From assembly GCA_028455995.1 (NCBI GenBank), contig JABELC010000015.1, positions 1-64,000 of the forward strand: DNA of 64,000 nucleotides, written 5' to 3'. The position numbers were made by a program, and so were the translations under genes. Below the pieces are notes generated by a model that ran no database searches, was not told the DNA's origin, and saw only the letters and a list, made by a program, of their open reading frames with translations. Source of the DNA: Scleromitrula shiraiana (taxonomy: Eukaryota; Ascomycota; Leotiomycetes; Helotiales; Sclerotiniaceae). Positions 51,026 through 63,066 of this stretch are shown in pieces (position 1 is the first letter of the stretch; every line of letters starts with the position of its first letter).

Positions 51026-52744
51026 ATGCCTTCAACAAGTTTATGTTTGAGGACCGCCAGAGCTTATACCAGAAATGGCAGGAAGGTAATTATTCAAAGT
51101 ATGGATGTTTTTAGTGTTCTCTAATAATTGTCTTTAGCAATCTATATTAATCGCTCGTACATTTGCATCCACTACGCGCCTCAATGAAATCAACAAAGTT
51201 CTACCTTCAGCCTCCGAAGCTCTTAAAGACATGAAGCCAAACAGCACCGTTCTCTGCGGTGGCTTTGGTCTTTGCGGTGTACCAGATACACTCATTGACG
51301 AAGTAATTAACAAACCAGAGATCAAGGGCATTACCGCGGTATCTAACAATGCCGGCACTGATGCATCGGGATTGGGAAAACTGTTAAAGACCAAGCAGAT
51401 CAAGAAAATGATCGCGAGTTACATCGGGGAGAACAAAACATTCGAAAAGATGTACCTTACCGGAGAGGTGGAATTGGAGTTGACTCCACAAGGAACTCTT
51501 GCTGAAAGATGTGCATCGGGTGGGAAAGGTATCCCGGCATTTTATACTCCGGCAGCATTTGGTACCGTCGTACAAACCGGAGAACTCCCGCTACGCAATA
51601 ATCCCGATGGAACCCCCAAGGAGCTTTCCTATCCAAAGGACGTTAAGGTTTTCAATGGAAAGCCATATCTTTTGGAAGAAAGTATACAGGGAGACTACGC
51701 TTTTGTCAAAGCCTGGAAAGCAGACAAACTTGGAAACTGCCAATTTCGTCTCGCAGCTAACAACTTCAATGGAGCTATGGGCCGCAACGCAAAAATGACA
51801 ATTGTAGAAGCCGAGAATATTGTCGAGCCTGGTGATATACCACCCGAGGCTGTGCACTTACCCGGAATCTATGTGAAAAGAGTTATTCAATCCACAACAC
51901 CCAAAAATATCGAGAAATTTACTTTCGCCAAAGATCCTAACGACCCTGAAGCAAAGAGTGCCCTGGGAAGTGGCGATACTGCCGCAAAGCGCGAGAGGAT
52001 TGTTAAACGTGCCGCAAAGGAGTTCAAAAATGGAATGTATGCCAATCTTGGGATAGGCATGCCGATGCTTGCACCATCCTTTGTGGGCCCTGAAGTCGAG
52101 GTGCAACTTCAATCCGAGAATGGTATTTTAGGATTGGGTCCCTACCCACAAAATGGTTCTGAGGATGCAGATCTCATCAATGCCGGCAAGGAGACTGTAA
52201 CCTTAAATCCAGGTGCTGCGGTATTTGGTAGTGAGGAGAGTTTCGGCATGATTCGATCGGGACGAGTCGATTTGACAATATTGGGTGCTATGCAAGTTAG
52301 TGGTAATGGCGATCTTGCCAACTGGATGTTGCCGGGGAAGATAAAGGGCTTTGGTGGTGCCATGGATTTGGTTAGCAATCCCTCAATGACAAAGGTTGTT
52401 GTCACCATGGAGCATTGTGATAAGAAAGGAAATGCCAAGATTGTGAAGCAATGCGAGTTTCCCTTGACTGGAAAAGCTTGTGTTTCGAGGATTATTACTG
52501 AGTTGGTGAGTCTACCTGTTATTACATTCATCCATCCACCTATAAGTCATCACCCGAAGATGATGACCAGTTATAAAATATCGTTGAATATAAAAAACTG
52601 ACTGGAGTACAGGGTGTTTTCGATGTAGATTTCACGACAGGTCTAACACTGATAGAGATTGCAGACGGAGTAACAGTGGAAGAAATAAAGAGCAAGACGG
52701 AAGCAGCATTTAAGGTTACAGACGATCTGAAGCCGATGCTGTGA
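51026..52744 (+). CDS. Succinyl-CoA:3-ketoacid CoA-transferase, mitochondrial (SCOT/OXCT-type)
   Basis: The enzyme moves CoA from succinyl-CoA to acetoacetate (ketone body use) or a similar short acid, in the mitochondrial matrix. Three exons: 51,026-51,085, 51,138-52,505 and 52,613-52,744, giving 519 aa, the normal family length. The introns (51,086-51,137, gtaatt..tttag; 52,506-52,612, gtgagt..tacag) are both phase 0. The N-terminus MPSTSLCLRTARAYTRNGRK is basic and typical of a matrix presequence; the 52nd residue is an internal Met that would lose it, so the upstream start is preferred. The A domain carries the CoA-transferase signature CGGFGLCGVPDTLID; the B domain carries QSENGILGLGPYP with the catalytic Glu at about residue 347. 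Fusion of A and B in one chain is the eukaryotic arrangement. In fungi some members act as succinyl-CoA:acetate transferases; the sequence alone does not settle the acceptor. Confidence 0.95.
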
Positions 52745-53243
52745 AGCATAGGATGCATTTATGAATCTATATCTTTTGGGTTCGGCGTTATTTAATGTTC
52801 GATCTGATACCTAAAACACAGGAGTTAAAATGTAACGATTTCGCGGATGTTTGTAGCGTGTGGAAATAAGGGTTCAGAAGAGCGCAGTGCCCCATTCATT
52901 ATTCTTAAGACAGACACTGCTCTGGAAGTAAAGTTCAAGTAGATTCAAACAGCGAATTAATGAATCAAAGCAATTCTGTTTCGTCACTCCAGAGTAAGAA
53001 GGAAAGGATTCTGTTTATTATAGCCTGTGAAAGATGATTGAGTCGAATCTCTAATAAGGAGGAATAGATATATACATTCGACCATTCCGTTTTCCATGCC
53101 CGTTTTCCTTGTTTTTCATTACCAATAGGTTGGGGGTTCAATAATACAACTAGTGAAATAGCATAATACAAGTAGAATCTTAGCACGCATCTCATCTTAA
53201 AATGATGCTCTCTCCCTCTCAATCTACCTACCACAACACCTCC
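52745..53243. other. Convergent 3' intergenic region
   Basis: It lies between the stop codons of SCOT (+) and the RCC1 protein (-) and holds both 3' UTRs. No gene recognised; the 89-codon minus frame at 52,965-53,234 has no similarity that I recognise. Confidence 0.6.
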
Positions 53244-55013
53244 TCAAGTTCCCGAATAAACAGCCGTTACCCCCCTCCCACACTCAATCCTCTGCTCCAC
53301 GCTAACACTCTTTCCCCCAACCATGATCTTCTTCCTCGGCGTAATCTGAAATCTATGCTCTTCCCCCCTCTTTCCCGCTCGAGACTCCCCCCATACATCT
53401 AGCGGCTGGATATAAACTGGCTGATTAACATTGTTCCTCTTCCCAGTCCCCAGCTGATAATATTCATTTCCTCCCCACCATAATACGTCGGCTCCCCAGT
53501 TCGTATCGTTTTTGCTTGATGCAGATGTCGCACCCGTATGCGTTACGTTGTTCATCACTGCGCTCGCATGTGTAGATCCAATTGATAAGCGACTGAGACG
53601 AATGGGGATGACCTTATTAGCAAGCTCGTCGTATTCGTACAGACCGGATAATGATTTCATTTTCGTAGGGGTTCCTTGGATGTGTGTCCAGCGGCCATTA
53701 CCAAGGGCTCCGAAGATTCCTTGGCCACAAGACCAAGTATCAGATGTTATACGACCGAGGTTGTGGGAGGGAGTTTCCTCGTTTTGGCCGGCGACTCGTG
53801 TTGCATCGACAGTGAAAAAGGTATTGACTCCTCCAGCGAAGACGCCCGTTACGCGAGGGACAAGATTCGTGCCTTTATAAAGGCGGTCGATGGGGAGGAG
53901 GGATGGGGCGTCGATGGTAGGGGATTCGCTGCTTGGGTCGAAGCCCAGTTGGCCGAGACTGTTGTCGCCGAAAGCAAATACTCGTCCTTGAATATCCACG
54001 GCGAGGGAATGGTAGTCGCCGGTAGCAATTTTGGATATTTCAAAACCTTTAAGCGTGCTGATTATGTGAGGTTGATCATAGGGTCCAGCGGGGCGAGTGG
54101 TCCATGTTAAGCCTGGAATGCCGAGTTGTCCCTTTGTAGGAAAATCTTCTGTTCCCGAAGCTGCGGAGAATAGACGGCCCTTGGAGGTTAGGATAAGGCA
54201 GTGTTCAAGACCACTGCTAATATCCGTCACTTTTTCTCCCCATTCCATCTTTCCTATATCCATTGTTCGATAGCCTATAGGTGATTGGCTGCTCCAGAAC
54301 GGAATCCAACTGCTCTCTTGAGGTTTTGGCTCTGATTTTTGATCTGCTTGTGATGCAGCAATTGAATAAACCTTGCCAGTTGACGAAAGTGCTATGATAC
54401 GATCCCTTGATATGGAGATTTTAACGAGATCCTTTCCTTTCAGTGTTGGAGCCGGCTCTGTACTGTCAGATGAATACCCCGTTCCCCATTGCAGTAGATC
54501 ACCATTCTCAGTGATAGCCGCAGCGAAATTCCGATCCAATTTTATATCTCGAATTAATTTCCCATCAAAATATGGTATTCGTCTCGGTGTTTTGATATTT
54601 GCCTCTTCAGAATCAGGAGCCACGACTCTACCTGTATTTGATCCCCAAGCATATACACCAGGATTCTCCCAACTTTTCTTCACTTGTGAATGTTGTGAAC
54701 TAATTTGATCTCGATTTTCCTCCTTCGTTTTGGTACTTTTTCTCTTCTTTTCGAATTGGATTTCTGCCGGCGTGGGAATTTCTTCCGCATGGAGAGACTG
54801 TGGATAGCCTAATGTATACAACCCACCAGCGGCAATTGTGAGAGACAATAGCAATCCTGCCGTTCTTGACCTCGAATTTCTACTTGCAACAGCAACCCGG
54901 GAACCACTTGATCCTCCAATACATCTCTTTTGGACATCAATTGAGCTGACTGATGGTCTATTTGCTCGCTGAACAATCAAGTTACCTCGTGAGGCTATTC
55001 TTTTTGACAACAT
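53244..55013 (-). CDS. Mitochondrial RCC1-repeat protein, Fmp25-like
   Basis: A single uninterrupted exon of 589 aa. The first ~50 residues are rich in Arg/Ser and lack acids (MLSKRIASRGNLIVQR), as in a mitochondrial presequence, followed by one membrane segment at about 52-70 (AGLLLSLTIAAGGLYTLG) and an acidic/basic linker. The rest has RCC1 beta-propeller repeats: YAWGSNTGRV (about 121), LLQWGTGYSS (about 178), VFAFGDNSLGQLG (about 345), SCGQGIFGALGNG (about 425) and LWWGGNEYYQLGTG (about 510). This architecture matches yeast Fmp25, an inner-membrane protein linked to assembly of respiratory complex III. It is not the nuclear Ran exchange factor, which lacks the presequence and membrane anchor. 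It is divergent from COG3 over 316 bp. Confidence 0.85.
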   Translation of the reverse strand: MLSKRIASRGNLIVQRANRPSVSSIDVQKRCIGGSSGSRVAVASRNSRSRTAGLLLSLTIAAGGLYTLGYPQSLHAEEIPTPAEIQFEKKRKSTKTKEENRDQISSQHSQVKKSWENPGVYAWGSNTGRVVAPDSEEANIKTPRRIPYFDGKLIRDIKLDRNFAAAITENGDLLQWGTGYSSDSTEPAPTLKGKDLVKISISRDRIIALSSTGKVYSIAASQADQKSEPKPQESSWIPFWSSQSPIGYRTMDIGKMEWGEKVTDISSGLEHCLILTSKGRLFSAASGTEDFPTKGQLGIPGLTWTTRPAGPYDQPHIISTLKGFEISKIATGDYHSLAVDIQGRVFAFGDNSLGQLGFDPSSESPTIDAPSLLPIDRLYKGTNLVPRVTGVFAGGVNTFFTVDATRVAGQNEETPSHNLGRITSDTWSCGQGIFGALGNGRWTHIQGTPTKMKSLSGLYEYDELANKVIPIRLSRLSIGSTHASAVMNNVTHTGATSASSKNDTNWGADVLWWGGNEYYQLGTGKRNNVNQPVYIQPLDVWGESRAGKRGEEHRFQITPRKKIMVGGKSVSVEQRIECGRGVTAVYSGT

Positions 55014-55329
55014 TGTTGCTTTTGCATCAAATGATTTGTAATTGATCGATTAAGTCTGGATTATTGTGGTATAAAAATTATTTCACTCGTCAAACAGCCA
55101 TTATCTGTAGTCATCTTATTTATATTTCGATACTAAAGTACTTTATTTTCAGCCTTGCTCCGCATCAATGACGAGATGAAATATTTATGAAGTGAGCCAA
55201 TAATGTTTCAAAGAATTATAAGCCTTGTGATCCGTGCTTATTCGAATATAAACGGTGTTCCGAATACTTGCGATACTTCAGCCTTGTTGTAAACTCTCTC
55301 TTCAATACTCACTGCAAGGGAGTACCAAA
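55014..55329. promoter_or_regulatory. Bidirectional promoter region between FMP25-like gene and COG3
   Basis: 316 bp separate the two start codons, so both promoters must lie here or inside the genes. No strong TATA or named factor site was identified with confidence. Confidence 0.6.
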
Positions 55330-57970
55330 ATGTACGAAGATGCTTGGTATAGTTTTGTACCAGACGTACGTTCCAAAAAGGAAGATACTCCTAAACACCG
55401 TCGCAAAGAATCTCTTTTGCTGCAACCCAACGTAAGTCTTTAAGTATTCTGCCAAGTATCATGTTAACCATTGTAAATGTCTAGGGAAACGATCAACATG
55501 AACCAATGATGCAGATATATGAAGACAATAATATATCGAAAGACCCTCCGAAAGCCACATTGGCGCGAAGAGCGAAATCTTATAGCGATTTTTATGAAGT
55601 AGCCATGGCATATGTGAACAAAGAAGAAAGGGTATCAGATAAGCTGGACATTGATCAGGGAAGCCATGCTCCTCTATTTGAAGAACGATATGGAACTCTT
55701 GAGGAGGATCTTCTAGATGCGAGTCTTGAGGAGTATCAGTATGCGAATAAAATGGAAAGCTAAACCCAGACTACTCGTTAACAATTTATGAAGGCTTTAC
55801 CTGGATCAATTAGCACTCTCGGAACGACATCTCAACAGTCTTCTAGATGATACATCATCCGCGCTAGATACGTTAGCAACACTTTCAGAGTCTTTCAAAA
55901 ATGTAGAAGCCCAAACGACGGCATTCCAAGCACAATGCGAAGATTTGTTGCAGGAGCAGAAACGTATTCGGGAACTGGCAGATGAAGTTGGCACAGATTT
56001 GCAATACTACGCTTACCTCGAACCTCTCACCAGACGCATGAATGCACCAGGTGCGGGAAGATTGGTTAGAAATGATGATTTCTTAGAAATGCTGAGGAAT
56101 TTGAATTCTTGTGTTGAGTTTATGGATCAACATGTAGGTGAAGCATTCTTCTTATTTTATTTATTGGTTTCATCCTAGTGAGGCCATATAACTCCCATAT
56201 TCTGAACTACCAAGGATTGTAGACAAGAGTCTCATCTATATAATATCAAAAGACCTCAAGCCATCTAAATTATCTGGGTGGTCTGAAGTAGCCCGAAGTA
56301 GATAGGAATAGAAACAGCCGTTTTTGTTATAGAAAGATAGCTTGCGAATAGCCAACTAACCGTCTTCCAGCCAAACTATCGAGATTCAACTGTGTACAAG
56401 ACTCGTTATACCACCCTCTTGGACAAAGCTCTCAACTTAGTTCAAGTGGCATTCTCAACGGCTTTACGTGAAGTGTCGGATGATGCGTCAAAGCAGCTCA
56501 AGGTAAAAGAACAAACGGAGACAAATCAATACATATTATTATATGGCAAATACGAATCCGCTCGGGAGAATCTTGGCCATGCTATAGAACGACTCCTAAC
56601 CAGTGATGATTTTGTCTTCGGGAGAATGGAAGACTCTGAGCAAGCGGCTTATAGTCAACAATGGCATAATCTCTATCAACAGCTACTTGAATCTTATACA
56701 AGATCTCGTGATCCTGTTGGTCCTCTCGTTCTCAAAACTCTCCAGAAATTCACAACCACTCCGCCCCTTCCAGAGAAAGATTTCGAATTATTTGCTAGAA
56801 GATGTGTGCAATATGTTTTTGACACGTGCCAGAGCGAGTTGAAACTGGCGAGCAAATTCTTTCAAGATGGACCTCTTATGGCAGAATATTCTGCAAACCA
56901 ACCTACTTGGAATTACATTGAGAAGTTGGAGGAAACCTGCCTGTCACATGTTAAAACACTTCACACTTTCTTAAGTTCTTACCTGAGCAACAGTGACCTG
57001 CATCGAATTTGTGATTTGGTAACTTGGTTAGGCGATACCTATATCTCTTCAGAAGCAAATGAGGATGAGGACCGTGACGGTCACAGATTAGCAGCAGAAG
57101 TTTTATTAAGTGTTCATCTATGGCCATTGACTGATCAACTTTTCATTGCTGAAGCCAGTAAACTTGAACATTTTAAGCCAACTGCTGAGGATCTCAAGAT
57201 TGTTTCTTCCAATGCTCCCAAGTTGTCAAATACAAAAAGTGTACCAACGAGTGGCTTGAGAGTAGATACAAGTATCAGAATTCCAGATGATGGTACATCG
57301 ACAGGAGTTGTCTCGAACGCCTTCCCAACAGTTAAAACCGCCGTAAGTCTACTTGTGCTATACAATGAGAGTATGCACGAAAGAACAGTAAGTCAATCTA
57401 TACATACATCTTGATATTCACCAGTAATCTAACATACAACCACAGCTTAAGAAAGGTGATGTACTATATGAGATCGTCCACCAAACAACAGAATCCCTAC
57501 AAAGAGCCGCCACAACCATAAAGCGAACAACCAACATAATGGACGCCCAAGTATTTCTCATAAGAAACCTAATGCTAATCGAAAACCTCTTCATGACCCA
57601 TGAAATTCCTGATTCCATCCGTCAATCCGCGGAATTGGACTTTACGCCCATCTGGGACACGATCAAAGAACTTCAATCACGAAGTCAATTATTCAATCCT
57701 CTCGCCTATATCAAACCAATTATCAAGGGTCAGTTATTACCAGCAGTGGTTGATAGAGTTTTGGATGCTAGGAAGGAGTTGGAGAAAGTGCTGGTGCAGC
57801 AGATTACGGCGTTTGCGAAGTATTGGCAGGGGAGGTTAGGGGTAAAGGATAGAGATGAGGTGGGGAGAGCGACGAGGGAGTTGGATGCGTTGTTGGTGGG
57901 GGTCTTTGATGAGGAGACTACGAGGGCGGCGCTTTGGAGGATGATTAGTGGCGGAGGAGAGGGGTGGTAG
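55330..57970 (+). CDS. COG3: Conserved oligomeric Golgi complex subunit 3 (Cog3/Sec34)
   Basis: Subunit of the COG tethering complex (lobe A), which captures vesicles for retrograde traffic in the Golgi; it acts at the cytosolic face of Golgi membranes. Five exons: 55,330-55,431, 55,485-55,738, 55,794-56,133, 56,371-57,342 and 57,446-57,970, giving about 730 aa, usual for fungal Cog3. Introns start gtaagt, gtatgc, gtaggt, gtaagt; intron 2 (55 bp) has a gttaac branch-like site and its phase 2 join yields EEYQLYLDQLALSERHLNSLL, the conserved Sec34 N-terminal segment. The third intron is long (237 bp). Later landmarks: EVGTDLQYYAYLEPLTRRMN, PNYRDSTVYKTRYTTLLDKAL, and DAQVFLIRNLMLIENLFMTHE near the C-terminus. 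The chain is mostly helical with no membrane segment. The second exon border could alternatively be 6 nt earlier (gtatca). Confidence 0.93.
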
Positions 57971-58550
57971 ATTGGAGGAGGAATGACAGGTGGACAGAGT
58001 GATGGATATGGGTCTTTGGATTGGGGGTGTTATCTAGATATATATAGTAAACAATGGAATAGTGGAATTATATGATGATACATCTATGTTGAACAATATG
58101 ATACCATAATGATACTTTGGGATTTCTTATTGCTATCAGAATGAAATAAATTTTCAACCTTGTAGAGGCCCTTGGGTCCTGGAGTCAACTTTAGCTTGAT
58201 CACTCGAAACATACATAATCAAACAATAAACATTTGGAGCATTTGGGATGCTGTAGATCTCATCGCCTTTCAATGGAATGAATCAATACGCATGAAAATT
58301 TGCAACATCAAATCAAAGTTTAGAATTGGATTAGACAAATTGCAAATCGGAATTGTATTGTCTTTTATCTATCCTTTGATATATCCATTCATATGAGGAA
58401 ATCAATACTCTGTTGAAGCAGGCTTCAAGCCATTTAGCGTAGCCATCATTACCATTCAACTTGAAACATCCCGTCCACTATACTTGTATCATCCATGCCA
58501 TCTCATCCTATCATGATCAAATCAACCCAACCAAAACTATCTCTCCCACT
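57971..58550. other. Convergent 3' region between COG3 and the carrier gene
   Basis: It contains both 3' UTRs. The 74-codon plus frame at 58,172-58,396 shows no domain and is not supported as a gene. Confidence 0.6.
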
Positions 58551-59706
58551 CTAAGAAATAGCTCTCATAGTCATCTCCACCACCGCGAACGTTCCTGCAC
58601 TAACCGGCATAGCCCTCAACAACGTAGGGAAGATGCCCTTCCAGAATCCCCTCGCTCCCTCTGCCCTCCAAGTCTTCGCAAAACAATCCCTCATTCCACT
58701 ATATTTCATATCCTTTCCAAACCCATCACTCTGCATCTTACTTTTAACAACATCGAATGGATAACTAGCCAACCATAACGCTTCACCAGCCAATCCTCCA
58801 TACAGCGCGATTTTCCAACTGGGGATGTCCTTGCGCTCGATCTTATTGCGTGCTGCGTCGCTGTTCATCATGTATTCGAAGGAAAGGAACCACACACCAT
58901 AGGCTTGCGCTTCTCTCAGAATAGTGACGGCTTCTCCACGATAAAGTCCCTTTAGTACACCCCCATGACCAGATAATTTACGTACACAATCCAAAGGACC
59001 GTTATACAAACGATTCGCCCCGTGAGGTTGAGTCTGTAAACGAATCCTCACGTGTTCGATTGGGCCTGATATTCCAGAGTTAGCAATACCGGCGAATGCA
59101 CCGGCAGCATAGTATTGAGCGTAGGATAGACCAGGGGAATTGGGATTGCTAGCTGTGTTTCTGGATTCAAGATAACGGCGGGCTTGGTGGAAGGCACCGA
59201 ATTGGACGGAGACGCAGGCGCCGATTCCGATGAGGGGGGTTAAAGTTCCTTTATAGAAGGCTAGGGGACCTTCGGTGCGGTAGATAGTTTGTGCTGCTTC
59301 CAGTGCATTGGCGTATTGGGTGGTGGTTTGTAGACGGACTTTGACGATATCAAATGGTTGGCCTATTTTTTGTTAGATTACTGTTTTGATAGTACGATTT
59401 TGGGATGCATTTCAGAAGGACACGGTATGGGATATGAAAAAGTATAGGTTTAGGAAGTCCTTAAGGCCGATAGAGAACCTCATCTAATGCAGATACCAAT
59501 GCCATCACTCGACAACAATCTGTACTACAAATTATACCCCATACACGTGACGGTTCATATCCCAAAGAAGCAATATCAAATCAAGCATCACAAAAAGAGG
59601 ACCTACCCAACAAAACCTGTGCAATACCACCGGCAGCTCCAGCAAAGAGATCCTTCAGTGTTCTCTTCAAACCGCCCTCCTCCAATTCCGCAGCAATATC
59701 CGCCAT
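58551..59706 (-). CDS. Mitochondrial carrier family protein, YMC1/YMC2-like
   Basis: Inner-membrane solute carrier of the SLC25 type. Two exons (59,706-59,607 and 59,362-58,551) give 303 aa, the standard length. The intron of 244 bp (59,606-59,363, gtaggt..atag) splits a Gly codon after QVLL. Three tandem ~100-aa repeats carry the family signatures GQPFDIVKVRLQT (about residue 34), GPIEHVRIRLQTQ (about 139) and SYPFDVVKSKMQ (about 239), with the partner glycine-rich segments. The GPIEHVRIRLQ form and REAQAYGVWFLSFEY in repeat 2 are typical of the YMC1/YMC2 group, close to carnitine/acylcarnitine and ornithine carriers. The transported solute is not determinable from sequence. The start at 59,706 is the only upstream ATG giving a full first repeat. 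Confidence 0.92.
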
Positions 59707-60441
59707 TTTTCCTTTATCTTATCCACACCCTTCTTTCTTTCTTGCGTCTGAACAACAAATACACACAGTCAACACCGCCTTTTTCCACCGTTTGAAATGA
59801 CTCAATTCAATCCAATTGTATAGCTACAAATTGATTCGACCGTCAGTAATTAAACTCAATAGTCGTTGATAACAATAGAGTTGAAAGTCCGCGTTTGACA
59901 GATGTTTGATATTGACAAGTCGAGGGAAAAAAGTCCAAAGAATTAAAGAACTTTAGAAGCTATCGGACTTGTTATCGGAGCCATATCGTAATCCGAGACT
60001 AAGCGATGATGTGCTTCGCTTAGATAGGCTCTCATTGGTTGAGATGAATTTATTTGATATTGGCCTTAGGTAATATGAGGTTTGAAAGAAAGGGGACGAG
60101 GGGATGAGGGGAAAGTTCGATAGCTAGTTGTGTTGATAAATAAATGATTAACTGCATGTTTAATGGCTATATCAAGACTTTGAAAGGAACAATAAATTTG
60201 CTCTCTGAATCTCACATGTCATTCCCTTCTATGATATATTATACAAATTAGATTCTCAATTAACTTCCCTACATCATGAGAGTTCAAAAGCAGAATGTCA
60301 AGGTACAGTTCAGAATAAGATGCAACAAGAACAATGGAATGAACAGCAAGATACTACAATTTCAATTTTGAATTATGCATACTGCTTCCATCCAAAAGCA
60401 GTCCCAACAGACCCCAAGCATATCGCTATAATATATGCCAT
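59707..60441. promoter_or_regulatory. Promoter of carrier gene and 3' region of the glucanosyltransferase gene
   Basis: Both genes run on the minus strand. Near 60,032-60,040 the minus strand reads AACCAATGAG, a CCAAT-box candidate about 330 bp before the carrier start codon. No other gene seen. Confidence 0.5.
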
Positions 60442-62302
60442 CTACAACATAATCATACCAACACCTGCCATACCGGCAGCCACGATGTATGCTCCCAATT
60501 GCAACAGACCCATGTCAAGGCGGGGAACGATGACAGCACCTGCAGCACTCTTCTTGCTTGAAGTGGATGATGAACTACTGGAAGAGCCGGTACCAGTTGG
60601 TGCGGAGGTGACAGTTCCAGTTCCAGCAGATCCTGCTTGGCTAAGAAGACCAGAGCAACTCGAGCTAGTAGCACCAGTTTGAGTCTTAGCATTTCCATTG
60701 AAGTCACAGCCAGTTGCTGCCTTGCCGTTGTTTTTGTAGTATTGGTCGAAGACGAAAGATAATTTTTGAGCTGAGTTACACATCGAGTAGGCACCATAAA
60801 CTCCGCTTGTGCCGTTTGCGAGGATACCGTTACAAGCAGCTGGATCCTGACCACAGACGTAGTCGAACAAATCTTGGCTGGAGTTACTCGAGATACCACT
60901 GTTGGCCACACAGCTCAAAGACTTTACCATGCACTCGCAAACATCTGCGTTGGCAATAGGTGGTAGGTTACTGGCAGCAGCCCAGTCGGCACCGGTGGCA
61001 GGGCAGGCTTGAGCTTGTGTGTTGGTAACCTTGTAATCAGCAGATGCGGTGGAGCTAGGGGTAGCAGAAGCCAATTGTTTGGAGAGGACAGTGAAATCTG
61101 GTAGTTTGCTGACGCTAGTACCGTCAACAGTTACGAGACCTAGAATCCATTGTTAGCTGAAACCCTTTATCAACCAAAAACTAATTATTTACCATAGTCG
61201 TTTGTCTCTTGGAAGTACATGTAAACAATTCCACCAGACCAGACGTCAGTCATGTTTTCTCCGTAAATAGCTTGAACCTCAGTAAATTGACGGGGTTGAA
61301 CAGTGTTGCAACCGTATTCAGCGAAGAATGCAGGAACAGAGTAGTTGGCAAATTCGAGTGTTCTCTGGTCATATCCTGACTCGGTGTAGGAAGAAGCGCC
61401 ACACCATGAGTAAATGTTATATCCCCAAAAGTCAATAGCCTCGGCCGCGTCGCCGCAGTTGAAGTAATGAGCCAAATCGATTCTGATATCTGCATTGTCG
61501 TTGGTAGCGTATCCTACACCAATGGTTCGGTAGTTTTTGGTCTTGATGTATGCCTTCATATCACGAACGGCGGCCTTAACGAAAGCACTAGAGTTGGTAT
61601 TGTTGACATCGTTAGAAACTTCGTTACCAGCAAAGAAACCGAGGACGTTGGTGTAGTTGGCCATGGCACTGAGTGAGAAAAAAGGTTAGCACAGCTCTTT
61701 TTGTAATTAGAGGGAGGGCAGCAAAGGTTTAAGGGGCGCTCCCAGAAACGTATAGTCAAATTAAAATAATGGGAGAATAGACATACTCCACAACAGCAGC
61801 ATAGTCGGCAAAGAGCTCGGTGGTCCAGGTTGGGCTGTCTCGGTTGATTGAGGAAGAGGGGTTGGACAAATCCTGGATGAGATAGATTCCAGCATCGTTG
61901 AGCATGCTCATGCACTTAGAGTGGTCCAACGAGGCATTGATGGCGTAGACACGGATAGTGTTTGTGCCAAGTTCCTGTAAGAGAGGGATATCACGAGCGC
62001 AGCCAGCTTCGTCCGCAAGAGGATCAGTGAAAGTAGCAGAGCCAGAGGTCGTTCCATTGGAGTTTACATCTTGTTGATATGCTACACCACGGATAAAGAA
62101 TTCGGTTCCGTTCTCATAGAAGAAGTGAGAACCCTAAGAAAGAAATAAGCATTTACTAGTGATGTTGGCGCGTCAAATAAAAGTCTTGTTTATATCATAC
62201 CTTAATGACAATAGGAGGGAGATCGGCAGCAGCAGCTGAGGACGCGAAGAGGGCGCCGCTCAATGCTGTAACAGCGGCCGAAGCAATGCCAAAGGTCTTC
62301 AT
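60442..62302 (-). CDS. GPI-anchored 1,3-beta-glucanosyltransferase, GH72 with CBM43 (Gas/Gel/Phr type)
   Basis: A cell-wall enzyme that cuts beta-1,3-glucan and rejoins it to another chain, elongating wall glucan; anchored outside the plasma membrane. Four exons: 62,302-62,201, 62,133-61,787, 61,668-61,193 and 61,139-60,442, giving 540 aa. Introns of 67, 118 and 53 bp join in phases 0, 2 and 1. A signal peptide spans about 1-25 (MKTFGIASAAVTALSGALFA). The GH72 domain (about 30-340) has the acid/base Glu in FFAGNEVSND (Glu 166) and the nucleophile Glu in FFAEYGCNT (Glu 267). A cysteine-rich X8/CBM43 domain follows (about 375-470, with CECMVKSLSC and FDYVCGQ), placing it in the CBM43-bearing subgroup like yeast Gas1/Gas2. 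A Ser/Thr/Gly-rich stretch and a hydrophobic tail (VAAGMAGVGMIML) form a GPI signal. Confidence 0.95.
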
Positions 62303-62671
62303 TATGAATGATTACCAATGACTGGGATCTTTTTTTAAAATTGTTTTGAAGATGTTAAATGCTAATTACGATAGCTTGATGAATGAAAATTGGAAGTTGT
62401 TTTTATGATAATGATTCAATTGCAAACCATGTGGAAGAGCAAACAAGCAATATTCCAAATTTATTTTCCGGTCTCGCGTCTCGAATAATCGGTAGAAGGT
62501 TTGAGGAGAGAAGGAAAGAACGAGTGATATAATGAATACGAAGATCTTGTTCTCTACAGCTAATTGACTGCACTGCAGAATTTGGCTGAGATGGTTAGAT
62601 GTTATGTAGATTCAAAATTTAAGAAGATATTGAAGAAATAATTTGAACGAATGTCTCTTTTTGATCTATGA

Positions 62672-62711
62672 TGATGTTGTTGTTGTTGTTGTTGTTGTAG
62701 TAGTAGTAGTT
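62672..62711 (+). repeat. (TTG)n-(TAG)n microsatellite
   Basis: About eight TTG repeats followed by five TAG repeats, about 370-410 bp upstream of the glucanosyltransferase start. Confidence 0.95.
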
Positions 62712-62923
62712 GGTGTTGTTACAATAGAAAAAAAAAGTCAAGAATGTCAAGAAGTCAGTGTCAGTGTCAGTATTATTATTATTCAAAGTTTCAACGGTTA
62801 TATCAGCATTAACCTTGAAACCGTATAAAGTGGCGATTAAAAAAGAAATGAGGCGGAAAAGGAAATGATTTTAGAATATCGAAAGTTGGGAATAGAGTCT
62901 AAAAGAAGAGAGAAAGGGCACAT

Positions 62924-62985
62924 GGAAGGTGGAAGGTGGAAGGTGGAAGGTGGAAGGGGGAAGGGGGTGGGGGGGAGGGGGGGTT
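62924..62985 (+). repeat. G-rich (GGAAGGT)n and poly-G tract
   Basis: Five GGAAGGT-type units pass into GGGGGAAGGGGGTGGGGGGG, then AGGGGGGG. At least four G3+ runs with short loops give a plausible G-quadruplex on the plus strand. Confidence 0.9.
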
Positions 62986-63039
62986 AACACGCGGCCCGGG
63001 TAAGGCAGTACAAAATTCATTGACCCAAAAACTCATAAA

Positions 63040-63063
63040 ACTAATAATAATAATAATAATAAT
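63040..63063 (+). repeat. (AAT)n microsatellite
   Basis: About seven AAT units between the G-rich and C-rich arrays. Confidence 0.9.
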
Positions 63064-63066
63064 TAT

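Noticed and set aside
53512..54110. Plus-strand frames of 122 and 144 codons
   Set aside because: Antisense shadows of the single-exon RCC1-repeat gene.
58172..58396. 74-codon frame between COG3 and the carrier
   Set aside because: No start context, domain or similarity that I can recognise; it lies in the convergent 3' region.
60320..60959. Plus-strand frames and an alternative minus frame near the glucanosyltransferase 3' end
   Set aside because: Out-of-frame shadows of the GH72 gene, whose splice structure and motifs account for the sequence.
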